The notes: generated by a model not told the origin, from the letters alone. Shown: positions 24,456 through 33,501, counted from the first letter of the stretch. The stretch: DNA of 64,000 bases from DATGPD01 sp041398565 (GCA_041398565.1 JAWKUN010000004.1:124001-188000); one strand, 5' to 3'. Numbers and translations are program-made.

Positions 24456-26088
24456 GCGCTTTTGGCCGCGCGCCGCTTACCCTGCCGCCGTCGTGTTCGA
24501 GACCCTGACCACAGGCATCGACGGTCTCGATGCCATCCTCGGTGGCGGCATCCGCTACCCCAAGGACACCGCCGCGTTCCTCTTCATCAATGGCGGCCCC
24601 GGAACAGGCAAGACCCTGCTCGCGCTGGAGATGATCGTGCGCGCCTGGCTGGAGGCCGAGGACGGCACCACGTGCCTGTACTACTCGGTCGAACAGATGC
24701 CCCTCGACCTGGCGCGCAAGCTGGCGTCCGACTTCGACTGGTACGGCTACGCCCAGCGCGTCCGCATCCGCGAACTCGAACAGGAGGTGCCGCACAAGCT
24801 GTGTCTCGAGGCCGAGACCGCGCGCGGCCGCACCCGCCTCGTCCTCACCCAGGCGAACCCGGCCGCCCTCGACGAGCGCGCCGCTCCGGGCACCGTCATC
24901 GATGTCGATTGGATCCTCGCGGAGATCGGCAACTACCGCCTGGCGGGGCGGGTGAAGATGGCGTGCATCGACAACATCGGTCTGTTGCTCAGCGACCTCG
25001 ACTACTTCGCCAAACGCACCACTCTCATCGCCACGCGCCGCCGGCTGATGGGCGGCGGCATCCACGGCATCTTCGTGCAAGAAGACTGCGAGCCGCGGTC
25101 GCTCAAGCTCCCCACCGCCGAGGAGTTCTCGACCGACGTCCTCCTGCGCCTCGACTTCGCCGAGGAGGGCAACGGCTTCAAGGCGCGCAGCATCGAGATC
25201 CTCAAGGCGCGCCACCAGTACTACTACCGCGGCCGGCACCACTACTCGATCGCCGGTCGCGATGTGCAGCGCGACATCTATCTCGGAGCCCGCAACGAAC
25301 GTGGCCCCGGCGTGCACATCTACCCGTCGGTGGCGGCGCAGCTGTCCATCACGCGCGACCGCGCCGGTTTCCACGTCCCCCGCCGCGGCGACGTACCGAT
25401 CGACCTCGGCCATCCGGCCTTCCAGGCGCCGTTCCTGTCCGGCACCGGCCCGGCTGCCCGTTCGTCCAGCGTCCTACTGGCGGAGCCGGGCACGCGCTAC
25501 ACGTTTCTCGCCCTGCGCTTCCTCGCCGCCAGCATGCCGGCCGGCGAGCGTGCCCTGCTCGTGTCCACCAAGGAGGATCGTGACGCGTTGCAGCGCATCT
25601 GCGGCCGCGAGTCGTCGCTGCGCGACACGGCCCTGACCGAACAGGGTCGCTTCCATCCGGCCTTCCGGGTCCTCTACCTGCACCCCGAGTTCATCTCGTC
25701 GGGCAAGTTCACGTGGGACATCATCCGCATGGCCGAGGGTGGCCACTCCGGCGGCGAGCGCGCACCGGTGACGCGGCTGGCCTTCGACAACATCTACCGG
25801 CTGGGCGACCGCTTTCCTCTCATCCGCGAGGACCGCTTCCTGGTGCCGGCCCTCGTCGACCTGCTGACCTACCGCGGGGTCACCTCGTTCTTCGTCGACC
25901 TGGTTCCGCCCGGAGCGGCCAAGGGACGCACCGACTTCGATCCGGCCTACTACATGACGACGTTCGACAACGTCTTCCACCTCTACCTCGAAGACGACGA
26001 GGCGCACACCCCGCGCTTGCGCGTACTCAAGTCGACCGCCAACGACTTCGCGCGCAAGCCGGTCGGCGTCGACTACCGGTCGCCGTGA
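24448..26088 (+). CDS. Two-domain KaiC/RAD55-like RecA-superfamily ATPase
   Basis: Up to 546 residues. Typical KaiC opening LTTGIDGLDAILGGGI and Walker A GGPGTGKT (about 49-56), then CLYYSVEQMPLDLARKL and a Walker B-like ACIDNIGLLLSD. A GTG at 24493 (VFETLTTG) is a plausible alternative start and would avoid overlap with the divergent gene; the ATG at 24448 overlaps it. The second half (from about residue 340) repeats the fold with a degenerate P-loop, AEPGTRYTFLALRFLAAS, and LLVSTKEDRDALQRI, as in KaiC CI/CII pairs. No other clock gene is nearby, so circadian function is not implied; the family also includes signalling and transport-related ATPases. Confidence 0.85.
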   Translation: MGMRFWPRAAYPAAVVFETLTTGIDGLDAILGGGIRYPKDTAAFLFINGGPGTGKTLLALEMIVRAWLEAEDGTTCLYYSVEQMPLDLARKLASDFDWYGYAQRVRIRELEQEVPHKLCLEAETARGRTRLVLTQANPAALDERAAPGTVIDVDWILAEIGNYRLAGRVKMACIDNIGLLLSDLDYFAKRTTLIATRRRLMGGGIHGIFVQEDCEPRSLKLPTAEEFSTDVLLRLDFAEEGNGFKARSIEILKARHQYYYRGRHHYSIAGRDVQRDIYLGARNERGPGVHIYPSVAAQLSITRDRAGFHVPRRGDVPIDLGHPAFQAPFLSGTGPAARSSSVLLAEPGTRYTFLALRFLAASMPAGERALLVSTKEDRDALQRICGRESSLRDTALTEQGRFHPAFRVLYLHPEFISSGKFTWDIIRMAEGGHSGGERAPVTRLAFDNIYRLGDRFPLIREDRFLVPALVDLLTYRGVTSFFVDLVPPGAAKGRTDFDPAYYMTTFDNVFHLYLEDDEAHTPRLRVLKSTANDFARKPVGVDYRSP

Positions 26089-26516
26089 GGGCTGCGGCCG
26101 GCCGGCTCGAGCGGGTCTTCGCCGGACAGGCGGCGTGCCTGCCGCTCGAACCGGTTGTCCAGGTAGGCGTCGCCGCCGCGCCAAGCGGCGGCCATGCTGG
26201 CCAGCAGGTAGGCTGGCAGGAACAGCGGGCCGAGCCGCTCGTACTGGCCTACGTGCACGCGTTCGTGCCGGCGCGTGCGCGCCAGCGTCGCGGCGTCTCG
26301 GCCCAGCACGACGTGGCCGAAGGTGATCGCTGCGATGCCGCCGCGCGGTACCGGCCAGCGGCGCATCGCCGCGCCGAGCAAGCGGCCGTAGACCTCCAGC
26401 ACACCGTCGACTCGGCGCAGGCGTCCACCGAGGCAGCAGCCGACCGCGGCCAGGCACAGGCCCAGCAGGGTGTTGGGCAAGGTCCAGACGACGACGGCAA
26501 CCGTGCGCAGTCGCAT
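26073..26516 (-). CDS. Small conserved-type membrane protein with HERVH motif
   Basis: 147 residues. One or two N-terminal hydrophobic helices (VAVVVWTLPNTLLGLCLAAVG). The strongest motif is RRHERVHVGQYERLGPLFLP, of the HExxH..QYE type seen in small putative membrane metalloprotease-like proteins, followed by another hydrophobic segment (AYLLASMAAAW) and an Asn/Arg-rich tail with the ENRFERQA-like DNRFERQARR. I do not know a demonstrated function. Its 3' end overlaps the 3' end of the convergent KaiC-like gene by 16 bp. Confidence 0.7.
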   Translation of the reverse strand: MRLRTVAVVVWTLPNTLLGLCLAAVGCCLGGRLRRVDGVLEVYGRLLGAAMRRWPVPRGGIAAITFGHVVLGRDAATLARTRRHERVHVGQYERLGPLFLPAYLLASMAAAWRGGDAYLDNRFERQARRLSGEDPLEPAGRSPHGDR

Positions 26517-26547
26517 CGACGCGTTCGCGGATCGAGCCGGGCCGCGC

Positions 26548-27846
26548 TCAGCGCTTCTCGATCGCCACGTAGCTGCGCGTCGTCGGGCCCATGTAGACCT
26601 GGCGCGGGCGCTGGATGCGCGCGTCGGGATCGCGGTGGTACTCGAGCCACTGCGCGATCCAGCCCGGGAGCCGACCCAGGGCGAAGAACACGGTGAACAT
26701 GTCGATCGGGATGCCCAGCGCCTGGTAGATGATGCCCGAGTAGAAATCGACGTTCGGGTAGAGCTTGCGCTCGATGAAGTAGCTGTCGCGCAGGGCGATC
26801 TCCTCGAGCTCCATGGCGATCTCGAGCAACGGGCTCTTGGTTCCCATGCGCCCCAGCACGTCGTGGCAGGCCCGCTTGAGGATGCGCGCGCGCGGGTCGT
26901 AGTTCTTGTAGACGCGGTGGCCGAAACCCATCAGGCGCACGCCGCTCTCCTTGCGCTTGGCCAGCTCCATGAACTCCTTGGCCGAGCGTTTGCCGTCGCG
27001 GATCGAGATGAGCATCTCGATCACCTGCTGGTTGGCGCCACCGTGCAAGGGCCCCCAAAGCGCCGAGATGCCCGCGGAGACGCTGGCGAACAGGTTGGCC
27101 TGCGAGCTGCCTACCGTGCGCACCGTGCTGGTCGAGCAGTTCTGTTCGTGGTCGGCGTGCAGGATCAGCAGCAGGTCGATGGCCTTCGCCATCACCGGAT
27201 CGGGCTCGTAGCTCTCGCAGGGGGTGGCGAACATCATGTGCAGGATGTTCGCGGCGTAGCCGAGTTCGTTGCGCGGATACATCGACGGCTGGCCGATGCT
27301 GTGCTTGTACGAATAGGCGGCGATGGTCGGCATCTTCGCCAACAGCCGCACCGCCGTCGCCCGCCGCGCCTGCGACGGGTCGTCGTACTTGAGGTCCTGG
27401 TAGAAGGTCGAGAGCGCCCCCACCGTGGCAGCACACACCGCCATCGGGTGCCCGGCCTTGGGCAAGGCCGAGAAGAAGCGCTTCATGTCCTCGTGGATCA
27501 TCGTGTGGTAGGTGATCTCACGCTGGAACTCGGCCATCTCCGCCTTGTTCGGCAGCTCGCCGCGGATCAGCAGCCATGCCACCTCGAGGAAGTTGCTCTT
27601 CTCGGCCAGCTCCTCGATCGTGTAGCCGCCGTAGCGCAGCACCCCCTTCTCGCCGTCGAGGAAGGTGATCTTGCTCATGCACGAACCGGTGTTGCCGAGC
27701 CCCGGGTCGTAGGTGATGAGGCCGGTCTGCGCGCGCAGCTGCCGGACGTCGAGGGCAGCCTCGCCCTCGCTGCCGACGATGACCGGCAACTCGATCTCTT
27801 GGTCGCCGTACACGAGGCGTGCGGTCTTGGGCACAGTGTCGGACAT
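26548..27846 (-). CDS. gltA: Citrate synthase (type II)
   Basis: 432 residues. Condenses acetyl-CoA and oxaloacetate in the TCA cycle. The ATG at 27846 is chosen because AGGA lies about 10 nt upstream (CACCAGGATCCC); an ATG at 27879 is possible. Active-site residues are in LWGPLHGGANQQ (His), MGFGHRVYKNYDPRA (His and Arg contacts) and YPNVDFYSG (Asp). LHADHEQNCSTSTVR is also diagnostic. The length matches the hexameric NADH-sensitive E. coli-type enzyme. It is divergent from the C39-peptidase gene. Confidence 0.97.
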   Translation of the reverse strand: MSDTVPKTARLVYGDQEIELPVIVGSEGEAALDVRQLRAQTGLITYDPGLGNTGSCMSKITFLDGEKGVLRYGGYTIEELAEKSNFLEVAWLLIRGELPNKAEMAEFQREITYHTMIHEDMKRFFSALPKAGHPMAVCAATVGALSTFYQDLKYDDPSQARRATAVRLLAKMPTIAAYSYKHSIGQPSMYPRNELGYAANILHMMFATPCESYEPDPVMAKAIDLLLILHADHEQNCSTSTVRTVGSSQANLFASVSAGISALWGPLHGGANQQVIEMLISIRDGKRSAKEFMELAKRKESGVRLMGFGHRVYKNYDPRARILKRACHDVLGRMGTKSPLLEIAMELEEIALRDSYFIERKLYPNVDFYSGIIYQALGIPIDMFTVFFALGRLPGWIAQWLEYHRDPDARIQRPRQVYMGPTTRSYVAIEKR

Positions 27847-28222
27847 CTTGGGATCCTGGTGAGCGGCGGCGGCGTCCATCCGCGTGTTCTTTCGGCACGA
27901 AGGGTCGGTGGGAAACAGGGCACCTGCACCCAGGCCCGGGACGGCGCGGCGATCCTGCCGCAACGTAGGGCGTGCGCGAAGGGCACTCGACCTCCACGGG
28001 CGCGCGCGTGCAGCGCGCCTCCGGGAGGCGAGGCAAAGGTTGCCCGGCGTGCCAGAGCGCGTCAAGAATCCGCTTCGGCGCCGCCGAAGTCCGGCGTCCG
28101 CGTCCCCGCAGGCGGCTCCACTGCCGGGGCTTCCAGTGCTGCTCGTGCCCGGCGGCTCCCGCTCGATCGCGAAACACGGGCCTGGCAGATTGCGCGCGCG
28201 ACGCCAAGATTCGCAGCAGCCC
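27847..28222. other. Divergent intergenic region
   Basis: 376 bp between gltA and the C39-like peptidase gene; it should contain both promoters. No repeat, RNA gene or clear regulator site was recognised. Confidence 0.6.
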
Positions 28223-28969
28223 ATGGAGGCGTTCCTCGACTTCACCATCGGCCGGCAGCCGAACGACGAGACCTGCGGTCCCACCTGCCTGCAGGCGGTC
28301 TACCGCTACCACGGCGACGTCCTGCCCCTCGAGCAGATCATCCACGAGGTGCCGCGCCTGGAGAGCGGCGGCACCCTGGCCGTGTTGCTCGGCCAGCACG
28401 CTCTCAAGCGCGGCTACCACGCCTCGCTGCTCACCTACAACCTCAAGGTGTTCGATCCGACCTGGTTCGACCTGCCGCGTGCCGAGCTGACGGCAAAGCT
28501 CAAGGCGCATCGTGCGGTCGAGAAGTCTCCGCGCGTGCGCAAGGCCACCAAGGCCTACCTCGACTTCGTCGCTGCCGGCGGCGACGTGCACATGCGCGAC
28601 CTCACGCCCGACGTGATCAGCACGCCACTGCAGCAGGGCATCCCGGTCTTGGCCGGCCTGTCGGCCACCTACCTCTACCGCACGGCTCGCGAGGTCGGCT
28701 CCCCCATGCGCTACGACGACCTGCACGGCGAGCCGCAGGGTCACTTCGTGGTGCTGGTCGGCTACTCGGTCCCCGACCGCACGGTCCTGGTCGCCGATCC
28801 GCAGCGCCCCAATCCCCTGTCCACCCACCCCATCTACACGGTGGACATGGACCGCCTGGTGTGCGCCATCATGCTGGGAGTCATCACCTTCGACGCCAAC
28901 CTCTTGGTCCTCACGCGGGAGGGCGCCGCCTGGCCGCCGGCCGCCACGCCGCACGCCGCGGCGCCGTGA
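28223..28969 (+). CDS. C39-like (papain-fold) peptidase of an amidoligase cluster
   Basis: 248 residues. Catalytic Cys in QPNDETCGPTCLQAVYRYHG, near the N-terminus as in peptidase C39, with the matching His in GEPQGHFVVLVGYSV and an Asp in VLVADPQRPN. No signal peptide, so cytoplasmic. It starts a run of four same-strand genes: this peptidase, a RimK-type ATP-grasp ligase (76 bp gap), then after a repeat-filled gap a GCS2 ligase and an MFS transporter. In families described by comparative genomics such peptidases accompany peptide-bond-forming ligases and may trim or cleave the product. Role here is inferred from context. Confidence 0.85.
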   Translation: MEAFLDFTIGRQPNDETCGPTCLQAVYRYHGDVLPLEQIIHEVPRLESGGTLAVLLGQHALKRGYHASLLTYNLKVFDPTWFDLPRAELTAKLKAHRAVEKSPRVRKATKAYLDFVAAGGDVHMRDLTPDVISTPLQQGIPVLAGLSATYLYRTAREVGSPMRYDDLHGEPQGHFVVLVGYSVPDRTVLVADPQRPNPLSTHPIYTVDMDRLVCAIMLGVITFDANLLVLTREGAAWPPAATPHAAAP

Positions 28970-29045
28970 GCTTCCCGCTTCGCCGAGCACCGGTTGCCCT
29001 CGGCTTGCCCTGAGCCGTCCGTTCGCTACAAGCACTGCCACGCGC

Positions 29046-30509
29046 ATGGGAATCCTCATCGTCGTCAACAACCCGGACACGTGGAAGTTGCGCGTGCCGG
29101 GCGTCGAGGTGGTGGCCGCTCGCGACTACCTCACCGACCCTCGCTTCTCGGAGATGCGGCAGACGACGGTGTTCAACCTGTGCCGCAGCTACGGCTACCA
29201 GAGGCTCGGCTACTACGTGTCCCTGCTCGCCGCCGCGCGTGGGCAGCGGGCCACGCCGAGCATCGAGACCATCCAGGACATGCGTTCGCAGGTCCTGACG
29301 CGGTTCACCAGCAACGAGCTGAACGAACTGGTGCAGCGGACTCTCAAGTCGATCCGGACCGACGAGTTCGTGCTCAGCATCTACTTCGGCAAGCCGCTGG
29401 CGGCCAAGCACGAGAAGCTGGCGCAGGCGCTGTTCTCGGCCTTCCCCGTGCCGCTACTGCGCGCCCGCTTCGCGCGCGAAGAGGAGGGCTCGTGGGACCT
29501 GCAGCACGTCGGCCCGATCCCGGCGAGCGAGGTGCCCGAGAGCCATCAGGAGTTCCTGCACGAGGCGGCCGAGGCCTACTTCAAGAAGGCGCACTTCACG
29601 CCGCGGCGCAGCAAACCGGCGCGCTACTACCTGGCCATCCTGCACGACCCCGAGGATCCGTCGCCGCCCTCCAATCCGCAGGCGCTCAAGCGCTTCGTTC
29701 AGGCGGCCAACTCCCTCGACTGCCAGGCCGACCTGGTCACCCGCGACGACCTCGGGCGGATCGGCGAGTACGACGCCCTGCTCATCCGCACGACCACGTC
29801 GGTCGACCACTTCACCTACCGCTTCGCGCGCCGCGCCGAGGCGGAAGGCATGCCCGTCGTCGACGACCCCAGCTCGATCCTGCGCTGCAGCAACAAGGTG
29901 TTCCTCGCGGAGATGCTGCAGCGTCACGACATCCCGGCGCCGAGGACGCTGGTGATCCACAAGAAGAACCGCCAGCTGGTGGCAGAGACCCTGGGCCTTC
30001 CCTGCATCCTCAAGGAGCCCGACTCGGCGTTCTCGCGCGGCGTGGTCAAGGTCGGCGATTCGACCGAGCTCGAACGCGAACTCGACCGCCTGCTCGACAA
30101 GTCCGAGCTGGTCATCGGCCAGGAGTTCGTGCGCACCGATTTCGACTGGCGCATCGGCATCTTCGACCGCAAGCCACTCTGGGCCTGCCGCTACCACATG
30201 GCCGCCGAGCACTGGCAGATCGTGTCGCGACAGGGCGGGACCACTCGCTACGGCCAGGTCGACTCGATCCCTCTCGACGTCGTGCCACCCGGGGTGCTCA
30301 AGATCGCGCTGCGCGCCGCCAACCTCATCGGCGACGGCCTGTACGGCGTCGACGTCAAGGCCGTGGGCAAGAAGGCGCTGGTCATCGAAGTCAACGACAA
30401 CCCCAACCTCGATGGCGGCTACGAGGACCACTGCTTGGGCCTCGAGGTGTACCGACGCATCGTCGGCGGCCTCATCGAGCGCGTCGAAAGGCGTCGGGCG
30501 GCCAAATAG
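29046..30509 (+). CDS. RimK-type ATP-grasp ligase with RLAN N-terminal domain
   Basis: 487 residues. The N-terminal domain (1-about 170: GILIVVNNPDTWKLRVPGVEVVAARDYL, RSYGYQRLGYYVSLLAAARG) corresponds to the RimK-like ATP-grasp N-terminal domain (RLAN). The ATP-grasp region begins around RCSNKVFLAEMLQRHDIPAPRT, with the nucleotide lysine in LPCILKEPDSAFSRGV, VIGQEFVRTDFDWRIGIF, and the metal-binding end GVDVKAVGKKALVIEVNDNPN. ATP-grasp enzymes of this group form amide bonds, often adding Glu or other amino acids to a protein or small molecule. Substrate unknown. Co-located with a C39-like peptidase and a GCS2-type ligase. Confidence 0.92.
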   Translation: MGILIVVNNPDTWKLRVPGVEVVAARDYLTDPRFSEMRQTTVFNLCRSYGYQRLGYYVSLLAAARGQRATPSIETIQDMRSQVLTRFTSNELNELVQRTLKSIRTDEFVLSIYFGKPLAAKHEKLAQALFSAFPVPLLRARFAREEEGSWDLQHVGPIPASEVPESHQEFLHEAAEAYFKKAHFTPRRSKPARYYLAILHDPEDPSPPSNPQALKRFVQAANSLDCQADLVTRDDLGRIGEYDALLIRTTTSVDHFTYRFARRAEAEGMPVVDDPSSILRCSNKVFLAEMLQRHDIPAPRTLVIHKKNRQLVAETLGLPCILKEPDSAFSRGVVKVGDSTELERELDRLLDKSELVIGQEFVRTDFDWRIGIFDRKPLWACRYHMAAEHWQIVSRQGGTTRYGQVDSIPLDVVPPGVLKIALRAANLIGDGLYGVDVKAVGKKALVIEVNDNPNLDGGYEDHCLGLEVYRRIVGGLIERVERRRAAK

Positions 30510-30511
30510 GC

Positions 30512-30830
30512 GATGGGCGGGGCGACCGGAGGTCGCCCGCCCATCGCCCCAGCGTTGCAGCGGATGGAGCCGAGGCTCCACCGCTGAACGCTGGGTGGCC
30601 GGATGACAGGGCGGCGCCGGTGATCGCAGCAGCGTGGCGGCAGAGGAACAGGTCCCACACCTGAACGCTGGGTGGCCGGATGACAGGGCGGCGTCGGCGA
30701 TCGCAGCAGCGTGGCGGCGGAGGAACAGGTCCCACACCTGAACGCTGGGTGGCCGGATGGCAGGGGTCGTTGGCGATCGCAGCAGCTCGACGGCGGATGC
30801 AGCCTGGACTCCACCGCTGACCGCTGGGTC
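30512..30830 (+). repeat. Hairpin repeat with 77-bp tandem copies
   Basis: Fills most of the 404-bp gap between the ATP-grasp and GCS2 genes. It begins with the two hairpins of the CCAGCGTT/AACGCTGG element (30512-30595), with compensated base changes relative to 20827-20908. From GAACGCTGGG at 30586 a 77-bp unit is repeated at 30663 and again, degenerately, from 30740, each ending in AGGTCCCACACCT or a diverged form. No coding potential or promoter recognised; 30831-30913 is unremarkable. Confidence 0.85.
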
Positions 30831-30913
30831 GGCCTCGCCGGAAAGTCCGCGACGCGACCCGGCCGCGGCTGCACAATGCCGCGGCGCTCAGCCCCGCGCG
30901 CCCACCGACCACC

Positions 30914-32176
30914 ATGGAAGCGGCTCCTGCCGGCCCGGCCCCGTTGCACCTGTTCCAGGCCTACGGCGTGGAGCTGGAATACATGATCGTCGACGTCGAC
31001 ACGCTCGACGTGCGCCCCATCGCCGACGCGGTCCTCCGTGATGCGCAGGGCGAGGTGGTCTCGGACCTCGACTGGGACGCGATCAGTCTGTCGAACGAGC
31101 TGTGCGCGCACCTGCTCGAGTTCAAGACCAACGGCCCCGCCCCCAGCCTGTCCGGCCTCGCTGCCGCATTCCAGATGGCGCTGCGCCGCGCCGACCACGT
31201 CCTGCGTTCGCACGGGGCCCGCCTCCTCGGCAGCGGCATGCACCCGTGGATGGACCCCGCGCGCGAGCGGGTCCTGTGGCCGCACGAGTACGGCGAGGTC
31301 TACCGCGCCTTCGACCGCATCTTCGACTGCCGCGGGCACGGCTGGTCCAACTTGCAGAGCTGCCACCTCAATCTGCCCTTCGCCGACGACGCCGAGTTCG
31401 GCCGGCTGCACGCGGCCATCCGCCTGGTGCTGCCGCTGCTGCCGGCGCTCACCGCAGCCTCGCCGTTCGTCGACGGCCGCCGCGCCGCCGCCTTCGACCA
31501 GCGTCTGTTCACCTACCGCAACAACAGCAAGCGCGTGCCGTCCGTGGCCGGTCACGTCGTGCCCGAGAACGCGCGCAGCCGCGCCGAGTACCACACCGAC
31601 ATCCTCGAGCGCATCTGGCACGACATGGCACCGCTCGACCCGGACGGTGTGCTGCGCCACGAGTGGATCAACGCGCGCGGCGCCATTGCCCGCTTCGACC
31701 GGATGGCCATCGAGATCCGCGTGCTCGACAGCCAGGAGCACCCCGGCGCCGACATCGCCATCCTGGCAGCGGTGGGTGGACTGCTGCGCGGTCTGGTCGA
31801 CGGCGAGGCGCCGTTCGGCGACGCCGACGAGCAGCGCGCCGTGCCGCTCGACGAACTGACGGCGACTCTGTGGGCGGTCGCCAGGGACGGCAGCCGCGCC
31901 CACGTCGATGCCCCGCACCTCCTGACCGTGCTCGGCCTCAGCACCCGGACCCGCACGGCCGCAGAGGTGTGGCGCGAGCTGCTGCCGCGCGCCCTGCCGC
32001 CCGGGGCGCCGGAGAACGCCGACTTCTGGCCCACCCTCGAGCTGATCCTGTCGCGCGGCACGCTCGGCGAGCGCCTCGCCCGGGCGGCCGGCCAAGACCC
32101 CACGCGCGCGACTCTGCACGCCATCTACGCCCGCCTGGCCGAGTGCCTGGTGCAGGGCGAGCCCTTCGTGTCGTGA
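30914..32176 (+). CDS. GCS2-family glutamate-cysteine ligase-like carboxylate-amine ligase
   Basis: 420 residues. Opening YGVELEYMIVDVDTLDV matches the GxExE-type Mg/ATP motif of the YbdK/GCS2 family; further landmarks are LSNELCAHLLEFKTNGPAP, RLLGSGMHPWMDPARE, WSNLQSCHLNLPFAD, LFTYRNNSKRVPSVAGHVVPE and MAIEIRVLDSQEHPGADIA. The enzyme should form a gamma-glutamyl or similar amide bond with ATP. Stop overlaps the MFS start (GTGA), so ligase and exporter are coupled. With the ATP-grasp enzyme and C39 peptidase it fits a predicted pathway for a small peptide or modified amino acid. Confidence 0.92.
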   Translation: MEAAPAGPAPLHLFQAYGVELEYMIVDVDTLDVRPIADAVLRDAQGEVVSDLDWDAISLSNELCAHLLEFKTNGPAPSLSGLAAAFQMALRRADHVLRSHGARLLGSGMHPWMDPARERVLWPHEYGEVYRAFDRIFDCRGHGWSNLQSCHLNLPFADDAEFGRLHAAIRLVLPLLPALTAASPFVDGRRAAAFDQRLFTYRNNSKRVPSVAGHVVPENARSRAEYHTDILERIWHDMAPLDPDGVLRHEWINARGAIARFDRMAIEIRVLDSQEHPGADIAILAAVGGLLRGLVDGEAPFGDADEQRAVPLDELTATLWAVARDGSRAHVDAPHLLTVLGLSTRTRTAAEVWRELLPRALPPGAPENADFWPTLELILSRGTLGERLARAAGQDPTRATLHAIYARLAECLVQGEPFVS

Positions 32177-33501
32177 GCCGGGCGGCCTCGGCGGCGATCG
32201 ACCTGCCGCGCACGCTGCGCACCTCGACCATCGAGGGCTGCCTCTTCGCACTCATGGTCGGTCTGGGCGAGACCTACCTGGTCGCCAACGGCGTCGCGCT
32301 GCACGCCACCGCCATCCAGCTGGCCCTGTTGACGGCCATCCCGCTCCTGGTCGGCGGACTCGGCCCCGCTCTGGTGCTCTGGGCCCTGCGCCGCGGCGTG
32401 TCGCGCCGCCTCCTGTGCACGCTCGGCAGCGTCGGCCAGGCGGCAGCCGTGGCGTGGATGGCCTTCGACAACCTGCGCGGCACGCTCACGGTCGAGGAGT
32501 TGGTGGGTCTGTCGACGGTCTACCAAGTGTGCGGACAGGGCGTGGGCACGGCGTGGTCGTCCTGGTTCGGCGACCTGGTGCCCGCGGCACGGCGCACCAC
32601 CTACTTCGCCGCGCGTTCGCGCCTGATGCAGCTGTGGAACTTCGCGGGCCTGCTGGCCGGCGGTACCTGCATCGCGCAGCTCGAGGGCCACCTCAAAGGC
32701 CTCGGCTTCGGCGTCAGTCTGGCTCTGGCAGCGGCCTGCCGCCTGGTCGGCGCCCTTCTCATGTGGCGCTCGCCGGAGCCGAGCGCGGGCCCCATGGCGC
32801 GCGGCCGCACCGTGGCGACCTTCTTCCTCACGCAACGCGGGCGGACGGCGCTGACCCTGCTCTTCGGCAGCGCGGCCTTCCAGGCCGCGACCTACCTGTC
32901 CGGCCCGTTCTACTCCCCCTACATGCTGGCCGAGCTGCACCTGAGCTACTTCGGCTACATGCTCGCGCTCGGAGCCCAGGCGGTGGTGAAGTTCGCGACC
33001 ATGCGTGCTTGGGTGCGCATCGTCGACCGCCACAGCCCCAAGGTGGCCTACGGTCTCGGAGCGCTCCTGGCGGCGCTGGTGCCGCTGCCCTGGCTGTGGC
33101 TCGACGGCCTGCCCGGCGTGCTCTGTGCGCAGGCGTTCTCCGGCCTCGCCTGGGCAGGCTACGAGGTGGCGCTGTTCACCGTCCTCATGCACTGCTCGCG
33201 GCGCAGCACCCGCGCCCAGTTGTTCGCGGCGCAGACGTTCGGCAACGCGCTCGGCCAGTGCGGAGGCAGCCTGCTCGGCGGCTACCGCGTCGCCAGCCAC
33301 GGCTATCTCGACGTGTTCGCCGCCAGCGCCGCCGCACGCACCGCCTTCGGCGTCGGCATGGTCGCGGTGCTGGCCGGTCTTCGTTTCGGGTTCCGCCGCC
33401 GCTTCGGTCTGCTCCTGCGGGTGGTCGGCTACCGCCCCGGGCCAGGCATGGTGCATCGGCCCATCGAGGAGCCCACGGCGAGGCCCGACGAGACCGCGTA
33501 G
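32173..33501 (+). CDS. Major facilitator superfamily transporter coupled to the GCS2 ligase
   Basis: 442 residues from GTG 32173. About twelve hydrophobic segments, including ALMVGLGETYLVANGVAL, ALLTAIPLLVGGLGPALVLW, ASSWFGDLVPAARRTTYFAAR (a motif A-like loop GDLVPAARR), MLALGAQAVVKFATM and LAWAGYEVALFTVLM. The length and loop pattern fit a 12-TM MFS permease. Substrate is unknown; position after two amide ligases suggests export of their product or import of its precursor. Inner membrane. Confidence 0.88.
   Translation: MSRAASAAIDLPRTLRTSTIEGCLFALMVGLGETYLVANGVALHATAIQLALLTAIPLLVGGLGPALVLWALRRGVSRRLLCTLGSVGQAAAVAWMAFDNLRGTLTVEELVGLSTVYQVCGQGVGTAWSSWFGDLVPAARRTTYFAARSRLMQLWNFAGLLAGGTCIAQLEGHLKGLGFGVSLALAAACRLVGALLMWRSPEPSAGPMARGRTVATFFLTQRGRTALTLLFGSAAFQAATYLSGPFYSPYMLAELHLSYFGYMLALGAQAVVKFATMRAWVRIVDRHSPKVAYGLGALLAALVPLPWLWLDGLPGVLCAQAFSGLAWAGYEVALFTVLMHCSRRSTRAQLFAAQTFGNALGQCGGSLLGGYRVASHGYLDVFAASAAARTAFGVGMVAVLAGLRFGFRRRFGLLLRVVGYRPGPGMVHRPIEEPTARPDETA

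Noticed and set aside
24448..26088. Circadian clock gene kaiC
   Set aside because: No kaiA/kaiB and a degenerate second domain; KaiC-like ATPases have many other roles.
30512..30830. CRISPR array
   Set aside because: Units are directly adjacent 77-bp tandem copies, not short repeats separated by unique spacers, and no cas gene is present.
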